Below are positions 1 to 8,930 of a stretch of DNA of 64,000 nucleotides, piece by piece. The DNA is from Tullyiplasma multilocale ATCC 49900 (GTDB taxonomy: Bacteria > Bacillota_I > Bacilli_A > Mycoplasmatales > Mycoplasmataceae): NCBI RefSeq assembly GCF_000483165.1, contig NZ_KI519557.1, forward strand, positions 1-64,000, given 5' to 3'. Each line of letters begins with the position of its first letter. Position 1 is the stretch's first letter. The notes under the pieces were generated by a model, which was not told where the DNA came from, did not search any database, and worked only from the letters and a program-made list of their open reading frames with translations. The translations under genes were made by a program, and so were the position numbers.

Positions 1-83
1 ATAAAATCTATTACTCAACGCACATTTAAAATATATATTTTTCAATCTAGTATTCAGTTTTCAAAGAATAATCGACAAACCAA

Positions 84-195
<112 letters not shown>

Positions 196-203
196 AACTA
201 AAA

Positions 204-230
204 GAGAATCCGAAAGGGTTCTTTTTTTTA
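204..230 (+). terminator. Terminator of the rRNA operon
   Basis: An eight-base-pair stem (GAGAATCC/GGGTTCTT, with G-U pairs) closed by a GAAA tetraloop is followed by a run of T. It lies just after 5S rRNA. Confidence 0.8.
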
Positions 231-302
231 TGTTCTTTTGGAATGTTTAGTTTTGATAACTAATGATGTATAATCTATGTAAGTCAGAAAGGGAGACTAT
301 TT

Positions 303-1139
303 ATGAACTATAAAGGTAAATCAATTATATTCTCAGATTTAGATTCAACTCTATTGAGGGATAACCACTATTTTTCTAAAAGAACTAAACAAGTGGTAAA
401 GGATTTAGCAGCACAAGATATGATGTTAATTCCGATTACAGCGAGAGCAACAAAAGATGTTCTTGATCAAGCTAAACGTTTAGGTTTAGATAAACTTGGT
501 GGAATTATTGCCGGTAATAATGGGTCACAAATTTTTGACTTTAAAAATAATACATGAATACTAAATGAATTCTTATCAGAAGATTTAGTTAATGCTGTAT
601 TCAATACTTTTTACGGGACTTATAAAGCGAAAGTTCACTTCTATGGAGATGAAACTACTTACGTTTTTAATGAAGGTAAAATGTCACTATATTGAGCACA
701 AATGATGGGTACTGACTACGTTGTAGCAAGTACTCCTGAAGAAATTGAAGATCCAATTTCACACATGACAATTGTTCTTAAAAAAGGTACAACAAAAGCT
801 GAATCTGAAGCTGCGATTTTAGATATCAAAAACAAATTTGGTAGCGATGCAGATATTCATGTATATACAGAAAGAGTTATCGAAGTATGTCCAAAAAACA
901 TTAGTAAGGGTAATGCTGTAAAGGTTATCAAAGAATACTTAGGTATTACTGATGAGGTAACAACTTATGCTTTTGGGGATGGTCCAAATGACTTCCCAAT
1001 GTTTGAAGCAGTTGACAATGGAGTTGCATTACAAAATGCCATTCCACAATTAATTGATATTGCTCAAGACATTACAAAAGATACTAATGACAATGATGGA
1101 GTTGCGAACTACATCTACGACAATATTTTAAAAAAATAA
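303..1139 (+). CDS. Cof-type HAD-superfamily phosphatase
   Basis: A 278-aa cytosolic HAD phosphatase of the Cof/YidA type, a family that dephosphorylates small phosphometabolites such as sugar phosphates; the substrate is not evident. Motif I (SDLDST, Asp12 and Asp14) carries the nucleophile and motif IV (GDGPNDF) binds Mg2+. Two in-frame TGA codons (near 555 and 693) must be Trp, or the protein would break into two parts. The start is set by GGGAG upstream of ATG. It is followed 13 bases later by trxA, probably in one operon. It is one of three HAD paralogues in the window. Confidence 0.9.
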
Positions 1140-1152
1140 GGAGATAAAAACT

Positions 1153-1461
1153 ATGGCTGAAATGATCAAAGTAACTTCAAAAGCACAATTTGAAGAATTA
1201 GTAAAAGAAGGAAATGTTATGGTAGACTTTAACGCTACATGATGTGGTCCATGTAAAATGCTAATGCCGCTAGTTAAAGAATTAGCTGCAAAAACTGAAG
1301 ATGTGAAATTCTTAGATGTTGATGTTGATTTAAACCAAGACATCGCTGTTGAATTCCAAATCATGTCTATCCCATCATTAATGATGTTTAAAGATGGACA
1401 ACAAGCTAAAAAACATGTTGGATTTATGGCACCAAACCAATTAGAAGAATTTGTTAAATAG
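1153..1461 (+). CDS. trxA: Thioredoxin
   Basis: A 102-aa cytosolic thioredoxin, the disulfide reductant recycled by thioredoxin reductase (not in this window). The active site is WCGPC around residues 28-32, with its Trp encoded by TGA, and the cis-Pro loop is IPSL. Length matches the family. AAGGAG precedes the ATG by nine bases. The gene lies 13 bp after the HAD phosphatase gene and ends at a strong terminator. Confidence 0.97.
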
Positions 1462-1473
1462 TACCAAAAACTT

Positions 1474-1499
1474 ATAACCCCTTTAGGGGTTATTTTTTT
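1474..1499 (+). terminator. Terminator after trxA
   Basis: The perfect inverted repeat ATAACCCCT/AGGGGTTAT is followed by seven T. It isolates trxA from the micro-ORF array downstream. Confidence 0.9.
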
Positions 1500-1525
1500 A
1501 TTTATAAAAAACTTTTAAAAAAAAT

Positions 1526-1553
1526 TTGACAAATTTTTTATTTGGGGTAAGAT
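1526..1553 (+). promoter_or_regulatory. Promoter of the micro-ORF array
   Basis: A consensus -35 box TTGACA (1526-1531) stands 16 bp from a -10-like TAAGAT (1548-1553). It is the only strong promoter I see before the array, so one transcript may carry all six micro-ORFs to the terminator near 2790. Confidence 0.6.
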
Positions 1554-1594
1554 GAAAGTAAGAAGTAGATAACTTCAAGAGGAGGTAGATAATC

Positions 1595-1657
1595 ATGGTA
1601 ACATCATCATTATTCATTTCTGAGAAGTGCGTTTATAGGGAAAATAAAAATATCTAA
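1595..1657 (+). CDS. Micro-ORF 0 of the array, 20-aa peptide
   Basis: The ORF encodes MVTSSLFISEKCVYRENKNI and has a very strong ribosome binding site (GAGGAGGT) ten bases before ATG. It aligns loosely with the other five peptides (LFIxxxKC against IFIxPKW). Here the position that is TGA/Trp in the others is TGC/Cys. It is the first ORF after the promoter. The 87 bases to the next ORF are A-rich and lack the repeat found between the others. Function unknown; I infer translation from the binding site and the family pattern. Confidence 0.5.
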   Translation: MVTSSLFISEKCVYRENKNI

Positions 1658-1744
1658 AATACAATATAAATTCAAATAATGAAATGAATAAAACAAAAAT
1701 AAACTTAATAAAATAATAATTAAAAAAAGAATAGAGGTGGTAAC

Positions 1745-1795
1745 ATGAACAAGCTAATATTCATTTATCCAAAGTGAATTGAAACAACCAAATAA
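1745..1795 (+). CDS. Micro-ORF 1 of the array, 16-aa peptide
   Basis: The ORF encodes MNKLIFIYPKWIETTK, preceded by GAGGTGG. It shows the array pattern: a Lys, a short hydrophobic run ending in Phe/Tyr-Ile, then Pro-Lys-Trp-Ile/Val, then Thr near the end. The Trp is TGA. It is the first ORF followed by the structured spacer. No known family recognised. Confidence 0.6.
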
Positions 1796-1971
1796 GACAT
1801 TCTAGGGATCTGATAGTAAATAAAAGCCTAGAACAATTGGTGAAGAAGTCATTAGACATCCAAGGATTACAGCAAGGTTTATACAAGGTTAAGTCCAAAA
1901 AATATTCTCGTAAAATATTTATAAACACTGAAAACATTGAACTATTTGTCAATCACAAAGGGGTGATAAAT

Positions 1972-2019
1972 ATGATTAAAGCAATTTACATCAACTCACC
2001 GTGAGTTGAAAAAACCTAA
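1972..2019 (+). CDS. Micro-ORF 2 of the array, 15-aa peptide
   Basis: The ORF encodes MIKAIYINSPWVEKT and has AAAGGGGTGATAA before ATG. Its first twelve codons are identical at the nucleotide level to micro-ORF 3, showing recent duplication. The conserved Trp is TGA. Function unknown. Confidence 0.6.
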
Positions 2020-2190
2020 CAAAACATTCTAAGGATCCATACCAAGCTTAGAGTAATGATAAAGAAGTCAATGGACATCTAAGGATTACAGCAAGGTTTA
2101 TACAAGGTAAAGTCCAAAAAATATTCTCGTAAAATATTTATAAACACTGAAAACATTGAACTATTTGTCAATCACAAAGGGGTGATAAAT

Positions 2191-2241
2191 ATGATTAAAG
2201 CAATTTACATCAACTCACCGTGAGTTGAGATTACCAAATAA
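2191..2241 (+). CDS. Micro-ORF 3 of the array, 16-aa peptide
   Basis: The ORF encodes MIKAIYINSPWVEITK. The ribosome binding site and about 60 bases upstream are identical to those of micro-ORF 2. The change of ending from VEKT to VEITK kept the reading frame, which suggests selection on the peptide. The Trp is TGA. Confidence 0.6.
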
Positions 2242-2404
2242 AACAATCTAGGGTTCACAAACAAAAGCCTAGAGAAATGATGGTAAGAGTATCTGATTAC
2301 TAATAAATGTTTAGGATTCATGGTAAAGTCCAAAAAATAACTTAGTAAATTATTAATTCAAGCATTTTCCAGATATGAAAATCATCGAGGAAGAGGTGGT
2401 AAAT

Positions 2405-2461
2405 ATGAAAACAAATAAATTAATTTTCTTACTACCAAGATGAGCGGTAGTAACCTGATAA
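2405..2461 (+). CDS. Micro-ORF 4 of the array, 18-aa peptide
   Basis: The ORF encodes MKTNKLIFLLPRWAVVTW, preceded by AAGAGGTGGT. It belongs to a PRW subtype shared with micro-ORF 5 and has a second TGA/Trp as its last codon. Its upstream spacer is the most divergent of the four, while the peptide pattern is kept. Confidence 0.6.
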
Positions 2462-2631
2462 AACATCTTAGTAAATAATTTTAAAGGCTAAGAAAAACAG
2501 ATAAAGAAGTCAATGGACATCTAAGGATTACAGCAAGGTTTATACAAGGTAAAGTCCAAAAAATATTCTCGTAAAATATTTATAAACACTGAAAACATTG
2601 AACTATTTATCAACAGAAAGTTGGTGATAAT

Positions 2632-2685
2632 ATGATGAAAATATTCTTATTACCAAGATGAGTAACAGATACCTGTGACTCTTAA
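2632..2685 (+). CDS. Micro-ORF 5 of the array, 17-aa peptide
   Basis: The ORF encodes MMKIFLLPRWVTDTCDS and begins right after TTGGTGATAAT. It is the last member. After its stop there are only about 75 bases before the terminator, and the spacer structure does not recur. The Trp is TGA. Function unknown. Confidence 0.55.
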
Positions 2686-2760
2686 TATAAATAAAACAAA
2701 ACTTAATATTTAAATTAAAACTTAATTCTATCGTCATAGAATTGGCAATGCGCTATAAAA

Positions 2761-2791
2761 AAAGAAAGAGGGACGCCTCTTTCTTTTTTTT
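2761..2791. terminator. Bidirectional terminator after the micro-ORF array
   Basis: The perfect 11-bp stem AAAGAAAGAGG/CCTCTTTCTTT with loop GACG has A-rich and T-rich flanks, so it can end transcripts from both sides: the array from the left and the reverse-strand gene whose stop lies at 2793. Confidence 0.9.
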
Positions 2792-2792
2792 G

Positions 2793-3158
2793 TTATTCAA
2801 CTTCGTTTGTCAAATCTGTAAATTCATCAAAGAATCCAGCATAGAATTCTAAAACTTGGAATCTAAATGTTTTGATATCTTCAACAGTTTCAGCTTCTGC
2901 ATCTTCACCTAATTCATAAACTGTTTCATTATCGATGTAGTCATAAGTCAACTTTGAAGCTTTAAATCATAAAGATTCAATTGGATCTCCGGCTTTTTCC
3001 ATTTCTAATAAAAATGTTCTGAAAAGAGTAGAAATGTGTTGAATATCTTCGATTGCTAATTCTTTGAATTCAGCATCACTTTCAGCATCTTCGTTAATGA
3101 TTTCAATAATATTAACTTCACAACTTTGAGCAGCTGCGATTAATTCTTTAATATCCAT
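2793..3158 (-). CDS. Acidic hypothetical protein
   Basis: A 121-aa very acidic protein without membrane segments, rich in Glu and Asp and probably helical. I do not recognise the family. The start ATG is preceded on its strand by AGGAGACA. One TGA (TCA on the forward strand near 2968) must be Trp; otherwise the protein would stop at 63 residues. It is a single-gene unit ending at the shared terminator and runs divergently from the HAD gene at 3269. Confidence 0.75.
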
Positions 3159-3238
3159 ATAATATGTCTCCTAATTCATCTTATTAATGATACTAAATAT
3201 TAAATGCTTTGTGTCTAAAATTAAGATTTTTATTTTGT

Positions 3239-3244
3239 TATAAT
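3239..3244 (+). promoter_or_regulatory. -10 box of the second HAD gene
   Basis: A perfect TATAAT, 25 bases before the start codon at 3269. No good -35 box is seen. Confidence 0.5.
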
Positions 3245-3268
3245 AAACATAAGAAAATGAGGTACCTT

Positions 3269-4093
3269 ATGTATAAATTAATCGCAGTTGATGTTGATGG
3301 AACTTTATTCCCTCATGGTAAAAATGTCCACCCTAAAACAAAAGAAGCTATTCTAAAAGCGCAAGAATTAAATATCCCGGTTGTGATCGCGACTGGACGA
3401 AATATATCAACAATTACAAATGTAGCAGCAGAACTTAATATGATGAATACTGGTATTCCATTTGTATCTCAAAATGGTGCTCAAGTTTTCACTTTCGAAA
3501 AAGATGGTAAGGTAAATATTGAATATACAATTACGTATGAAGATAAAGAGTCTAATTGAATCTTTGCATTAGCAAAACGTTTTAAAGTAACTGTCTATGC
3601 ATATACACAAGATGAAAAAATTGCATATACAAATAAACGTTTTAGTTTTATGTCGTGTTTTATGAAATATCGCTCAAGTCGTAAATCAATTTTTTATAAA
3701 GAAACAGAAAGTCTTGTGGCACCGATTACTAAATTTTTACTTTTCGGAAAGAAAACTAAAATGATAGAGTTACGAAAAATAGTTGAAGAAAAGGGTTATA
3801 ACGCTTTTGCATTTAGTTATGTTAGTGATTCACGCCAAAATATTGAAGTCTTACCCAAAGGTGTCGATAAGGCCAAAGGTTTAGAATGTATAATTGCTAA
3901 ATTGGGTATCAACCAAGAAGATGTAATCTACTTCGGTGATGGTGAAAATGATATTGAAGCAATTAAATGAGCTGGACATGGAGTTGCCATGGGTAATGCT
4001 AAAGATTACGTAAAAACACATGCAGATGCAATAACTACAACTTGTGAACAAGGTGGAGTTGGAGAATACTTATTTGAAAAAGTTTTCAAATAA
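3269..4093 (+). CDS. Cof-type HAD-superfamily phosphatase
   Basis: A 274-aa Cof-type sugar-phosphatase-like protein. Motif I is VDVDGTLF (residues 6-13) and motif IV is FGDGENDIEA. I chose the ATG at 3269, which has GAGGTACC upstream and gives the usual MYKLIAVDVDGT beginning; an in-frame ATG at 3209 would precede the -10 box and add an atypical tail. TGA codons at about 3557 and 3968 are Trp. Substrate unknown. Confidence 0.9.
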
Positions 4094-4149
4094 GTTTTAT
4101 AATAAAAATATAAACTAATACTTAGGTATTAAGATAGGGGTTCAAAACC

Positions 4150-4377
4150 ATGGAACAAAATAAAAACTTAGTGGATGAAATTCAAGAATGTTTATCAGAA
4201 TATAAATATTTACCTCAAGATGTGACAAATATAAATTCAATCAATATTTTGGGTGATCAAGAAGCTGAATTAGTTCATTTCACAGCCAACATTAGTTTAG
4301 AAACAAAAACTACTAATGTATTAGCAGTTTATTCAAAAGTATTTCATAAAATGATTTTCATTGAATGAGTAGATTAA
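4150..4377 (+). CDS. Small hypothetical protein
   Basis: A 75-aa soluble, acidic protein, not recognised. AGGGG stands eleven bases before the ATG. The last residues are IEWVD, with Trp from TGA. It starts 56 bp after the HAD gene and ends at its own terminator, so it may be cotranscribed with that gene. Confidence 0.7.
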
Positions 4378-4385
4378 TAAAAGTA

Positions 4386-4412
4386 AAATAGATTTTCTAA
4401 TCTATTTTTTAT
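4386..4412 (+). terminator. Terminator
   Basis: Perfect nine-bp stem AAATAGATT/AATCTATTT with a four-base loop and trailing T. Confidence 0.85.
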
Positions 4413-4487
4413 TTACTAAAATATCGCTTGCATTAAAGTAACTTTAACCTTTTACAATATAAGTAGATAAAGAAATGAGGGATTAAT

Positions 4488-5129
4488 ATGAAAATATTAA
4501 TATTGGGAGCAGCCGGGCAGATTTCAAAAGTCTTGACTAAACGTTTAGTTAAAAATTCAGAAAATGAAATTGTGCTATATGCGAGAAACGCCAACAAGCG
4601 TTTAAGTAATCACGAAAATAACATAACAATTATTGATGGTGATTTTAATGAAACTGAAAAATTACACAACATCATTAAAGATGACGTTGATGTTATTTAC
4701 ATCAATGAAATGAGAAGTTATTCAAATATTAACTCAATAATTGAAGCTTCTAAAAATACCCAAGTTAAAAAAATGATTGGTGCTAATGTATTGGGTATTT
4801 ATGACGAAGTGCCAGGCGAGTTTGGAAAATGAAATAAAAGTATGCTTGGGGACTATAATCCCGAAAGTTCATATTTAAAAACTGCTGAACTTCTGGAAAA
4901 TAGTGGCATTGATTACACAGTATTAAGAATTACTTGATTATACAACCAAGAAGGTAATGAAGATTATGTCTTAACCCAAAAGGGAGAACCATTCTATGGT
5001 GCTCAAGTAACAAGACAAGCAGTTGCAAAACTAATTGAAGATATCATTGAAAACAAAGAAAGGTTTAAAAATACAAATATCGGAGTTGGAGAACCTGATA
5101 CTGATTTTGCAAAACCAAGTTTCTATTAG
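4488..5129 (+). CDS. NAD(P)-binding protein, atypical SDR (NmrA/YwnB-like)
   Basis: A 213-aa cytosolic protein with a Rossmann fold. The glycine-rich nucleotide loop LGAAGQIS sits at residues 6-13, and the hydrophobic strand pattern of NAD(P)H-binding atypical SDRs follows. The motif SSYLKTAELLE resembles the YxxxK helix of the family. Two TGA/Trp codons occur (near 4830 and 4937). It ends 9 bp before the aldo/keto reductase gene, so the two probably form a redox operon. The substrate cannot be read from the sequence. Confidence 0.75.
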
Positions 5130-6125
<996 letters not shown>

Positions 6126-6129
6126 AGAA

Positions 6130-6157
6130 AAATAGATCCTAAGATCTATTTTTTATC
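6130..6157. terminator. Bidirectional terminator between convergent genes
   Basis: The nine-bp stem AAATAGATC/GATCTATTT with loop CTAA lies between the aldo/keto reductase and merR genes. It overlaps the last codons of the reverse-strand gene. Confidence 0.8.
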
Positions 6158-6520
6158 ATTTAATAGTCTTTCATAAAAGCCTTTTTTGTATGTGATGAAA
6201 TCTAACTGATCTTGTAGATCTTTTTGTTTTTCCAAAACAACTTTTTCTTGTTTTAGAATCATTTCCTGTCTTTGTTTTAAAGTGGATTCACCTTGATCAA
6301 CTAATTCAATATATGTGATGATTTCCTTTAATGGCATACTGGTTTTTTTAAGACACAGAACAGTATTTACGAAACCTAAATCAGCTTCTAACATATAACG
6401 GTATCCATTATCATCTCGTCTAAATTTATTTATAACACCTTTTTCGTCATAATATCTCAATAGATATTCTGGGACATTGAATTTTTCAGCAATGTCTTTT
6501 AAGTAATATTTATTTTCCAT
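6146..6520 (-). CDS. MerR-family transcriptional regulator
   Basis: A 124-aa DNA-binding regulator. Residues 1-70 form the winged MerR helix-turn-helix (YLKDIAEKFNVP..LLRYYDEKGVI, then the FRRDDNGYRYM wing). Residues 75-115 form the antiparallel dimer coiled coil (QRQEMILKQEKVVLEKQKDL). There is no Cys-rich metal site and no large effector domain, which places it with short AdhR/NmlR-like members that sense electrophiles or redox state. It is transcribed divergently from a short-chain dehydrogenase and from one of two identical MerR-type promoters, so it probably controls itself and that gene. Confidence 0.9.
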   Translation of the reverse strand: MENKYYLKDIAEKFNVPEYLLRYYDEKGVINKFRRDDNGYRYMLEADLGFVNTVLCLKKTSMPLKEIITYIELVDQGESTLKQRQEMILKQEKVVLEKQKDLQDQLDFITYKKGFYERLLNDKK

Positions 6521-6547
6521 AATAACCTCATTTGTATTTCTAACTAT

Positions 6548-6637
6548 ATTCTATAAGATTAAACCTACTTTAAGGCAAGGGTTTTTAAACTTTTTGAATT
6601 TTGTACTTGCCTTAAAGTAGGTTTAATCTTTTATTAT
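6548..6637. promoter_or_regulatory. Two divergent MerR-type promoters with identical operators
   Basis: A perfect 24-bp inverted repeat (6556-6579 and 6606-6629) puts the same operator on both strands. Rightwards: -35 TTGCCT (6607-6612), 19-bp spacer, -10 TATTAT (6632-6637). Leftwards: -35 TTGCCT (complement 6573-6578), 19-bp spacer, -10 TAGAAT (complement 6548-6553). A 19-bp spacer with the operator inside it is the mark of MerR-activated promoters. Confidence 0.85.
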
Positions 6638-6670
6638 CATTTTAAGATATAAAAAAAGGAGAAATAAACT

Positions 6671-7504
6671 ATGGAACAAAAAGTTTGATTTATAACAGGA
6701 GCCAGTAAAGGTTTCGGAAATATCTTAGTTAAAAAATTATTAGAACAAGGACAATTAGTGGCTGCAACCTCAAGAAACTTATCAGCATTTGATGATATCA
6801 AAAATGATGGATTTTTAGGCTTGGAAGTTAAAGACCTTGCAGATGAAAAACAAGTTATCAATGCATTACATGAAACAAAAAGAAGATTCAATAGAATTGA
6901 TGTTTTGGTTAACAATGCTGGATATGGAGTTATCGGTGCTTTTGAAGAAGTTAGTGATAAAGATATGAGAGCCGTATTTGATGTCAATGTATTCGGGACA
7001 TTCAATACAATTAGAAATGTATTGCCAATCATGAGAGAACAAAATGCGGGAAGAATAATTAACATCTCTTCAATAGCTGGTTTTGTTGGAGTACCTTATT
7101 GAAGTGCATATAATGCAACAAAATTTGCAGTAGATGGATTTACAGATGCTTTAGCACCTGAATTATCACAATTCAATATTAAGGTAACTTCAATATTGCC
7201 TGGCCCATTTAACACAGATTTCTTGGAACGTGATTCCAAAGCTGTTATTACAACGGGTAATCCAGCTTATGCTGAAGGTTTCAACAAGGAAAATGATACT
7301 TGAGATGAAAATAATCACAAGCAAACAGGAGACCCTTATAAAGCAATGGATGCATTAATCAAAATTGTTGAAGATGATTTAAATGTAGAGTACATTTTCT
7401 TCGGGGAATGAGCTTATTCTGGTGCCAACAATAGAATCGAAAAATGACAAAAAGAAATGAAGGATTTTGAATATCTTGGAAGACCCTTAGATTATGAAAA
7501 ATAA
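6671..7504 (+). CDS. Short-chain dehydrogenase/reductase
   Basis: A 277-aa classical SDR. The cofactor loop is TGASKGFG at residues 9-16, NNAG lies near 92-95, and the catalytic Ser and YxxxK are in NISSIAG and YNATK. It probably reduces a carbonyl using NAD(P)H. TGA codons encode several Trp, including one at residue 6. It lies alone downstream of a MerR-type promoter and ends at a terminator. I infer induction by the neighbouring MerR protein, perhaps in aldehyde or electrophile defence. Confidence 0.92.
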
Positions 7505-7509
7505 TCAAA

Positions 7510-7541
7510 AAAGATGTTAGTTTTGCTAACATCTTTTTTTA
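7510..7541 (+). terminator. Terminator after the SDR gene
   Basis: Perfect 11-bp stem AAAGATGTTAG/CTAACATCTTT with loop TTTTG and a T run. Confidence 0.92.
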
Positions 7542-7608
7542 TGTTTAAAAATACATTTTTGTTTCAAAATGTTATAAAATTAATTCAATGGGAAAAGGGG
7601 TGAAAACT

Positions 7609-7743
7609 ATGTCAAATTTAATGAATTTTAAAAATCTTTCAAATAGAGATCAATATCTAATTTTAGAATGACTTGATGTAGCGATCACTCGTACTGAAAG
7701 ACATGAAATTGTCTTAGAAACTGAATCACTCTCCCTGAAGTAG
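7609..7743 (+). CDS. Small ORF, 44 aa, unknown
   Basis: The ORF begins MSNLMNFKNLSNRDQYLILE and has a good binding site (AAAAGGGGTG). A TATAAA-type -10 box lies near 7573. Its TGA is read as Trp (LEWLDV). The stop TAG is the first triplet of a perfect 11-bp terminator stem, so promoter, ORF and terminator make a compact unit between two larger genes. The peptide is soluble and mixed-charge. No family recognised. Confidence 0.55.
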
Positions 7744-7775
7744 AAGTCTTAAAATTAAATAAGACTTCTATTTTG
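7741..7775 (+). terminator. Terminator overlapping the small ORF stop
   Basis: Perfect 11-bp inverted repeat TAGAAGTCTTA/TAAGACTTCTA with an eight-base loop and TTTT. It could also act as an attenuator ahead of potA, which starts 59 bases later. Confidence 0.8.
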
Positions 7776-7833
7776 TCATGCTTAAACATTAAAAGCTTTA
7801 TAAGCTAATCTAATTTTTAAAGGAGAGAATAAA

Positions 7834-8892
7834 ATGGAAAATAATAACATTATAGAAATTAGAAATATTACAAAAGATTACGACGGGAAAGTTGTTTTAA
7901 AAGGTATTAACTTTAACATCCACGAAGGAGAGTTTATTACTTTATTAGGACCTTCTGGTTGCGGTAAAACAACAACACTTAGAATTATTGGTGGTTTTGA
8001 AAAACCAAACAGTGGTCAAGTATTTTTCGAGGGTAAAGATTTATTACCTATCTCAATCAACAAACGTCAAATTAACACTATTTTCCAATCATATGCCTTA
8101 TTCCCACATCTTAATGTGTTTGATAACATAGCATTCGGATTACGTGCTAAAAAGACTAAAAAAGACATGATTGAACGTGAAGTAATGAAACAAATTAGAC
8201 AAGTTGGTCTAGAAGGTTTCGAAGATAAAAAAGTAACTGATTTATCAGGGGGACAAAAACAACGTGTAGCTATCGCTAGAGCACTTGTTATGAAACCAAG
8301 AGTTCTTTTATTAGATGAACCAATGGCAGCATTAGATGTTCAATTAAGAAAAACTATGCAAGATGAATTAAAACGTCTGCAAAGAGAAATTGGAATTACA
8401 TTTATCATGGTTTCTCACGATCAAGAGGAAGCTTTATCAATGAGTGACAGAATTGTTGTTATGAACAATGGTTCAATTCAACAAATTGGAACTCCAGAAG
8501 AAATTTATAATGAACCAGAAAACTACTGAGTAGCAAATTTCGTAGGTTCATCAAATATTATTTCTGATGGTATTTTCTTAGAAGATAATAAAGTTGCTTT
8601 TGATGGAAAAACTCTAAACTGTATGGATACAAACTTTGGTACCGATGAAACAAGTATTGATATTGTTATTCGTCCAGAAGATATTGATATTAGAAAACCA
8701 AACATTGGTTTCTTTAATGGTGAAGTTGTTGAATCAATTTTTAAGGGTGTTCACTTCGATGTAACTATTAAAACTACAAAAGGTCGTCAATGATTAGTTC
8801 ATACAACTGACCAATATGAAATTGGACAAAAAGTTTCAATTAAATGAAATGTAGAAGATATTCACGTAATGTGAAAAGAGATTGATAATTAA
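7834..8892 (+). CDS. potA: Spermidine/putrescine ABC transporter ATP-binding protein
   Basis: A 352-aa ATPase that powers polyamine import with PotB and PotCD at the membrane. Walker A is GPSGCGKTT (about residues 39-47), the signature is LSGGQKQR, Walker B is VLLLDEP, and the H-loop is VSHDQEEAL. The C-terminal regulatory domain (residues 235-352, containing IRPEDI) is the TOBE-type fold usual for PotA. TGA codons in the C-terminal half are Trp. It opens the potA-potB-potCD operon, with 38 bp before potB. Confidence 0.95.
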
Positions 8893-8930
8893 TCTTAACT
8901 AAAATAGAAATAGAATAGGAGGATGTATTA

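Larger units (their letters stand above)
1796..2631 (+). repeat. Four repeated structured spacers between micro-ORFs 1-5
   Basis: Spacers of 176, 171, 163 and 170 nt (1796-1971, 2020-2190, 2242-2404, 2462-2631) follow one plan. Each starts with a hairpin of changing sequence but conserved pairing: CTAGG/CCTAG, CTAAG/CTTAG, CTAGG/CCTAG, CTTAG/CTAAG, all flanked by T and A that also pair. A near-identical block then follows in spacers 1, 2 and 4 (GGATTACAGCAAGGTTTATA, later AAGTCC and an AAATATT/AATATTT hairpin). The spacer ends at the ribosome binding site of the next micro-ORF. The compensatory changes imply selection on RNA structure. Confidence 0.75.

Noticed and set aside
303-1139. Two separate genes, split at the TGA codons
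   Set aside because: The two pieces are consecutive parts of one Cof-type phosphatase in the same frame, and TGA replaces Trp in many other intact proteins here.
1761-1952. A 63-aa reverse-strand ORF across the micro-ORF array
   Set aside because: It has no ribosome binding site, runs against the array promoter, and covers the repeated spacer. It is a shadow.
1796-2631. The repeated spacers as a CRISPR array
   Set aside because: The units are about 170 bases, contain ORFs with ribosome binding sites, and have long similar blocks, not short identical repeats with unique spacers. No cas gene is seen.
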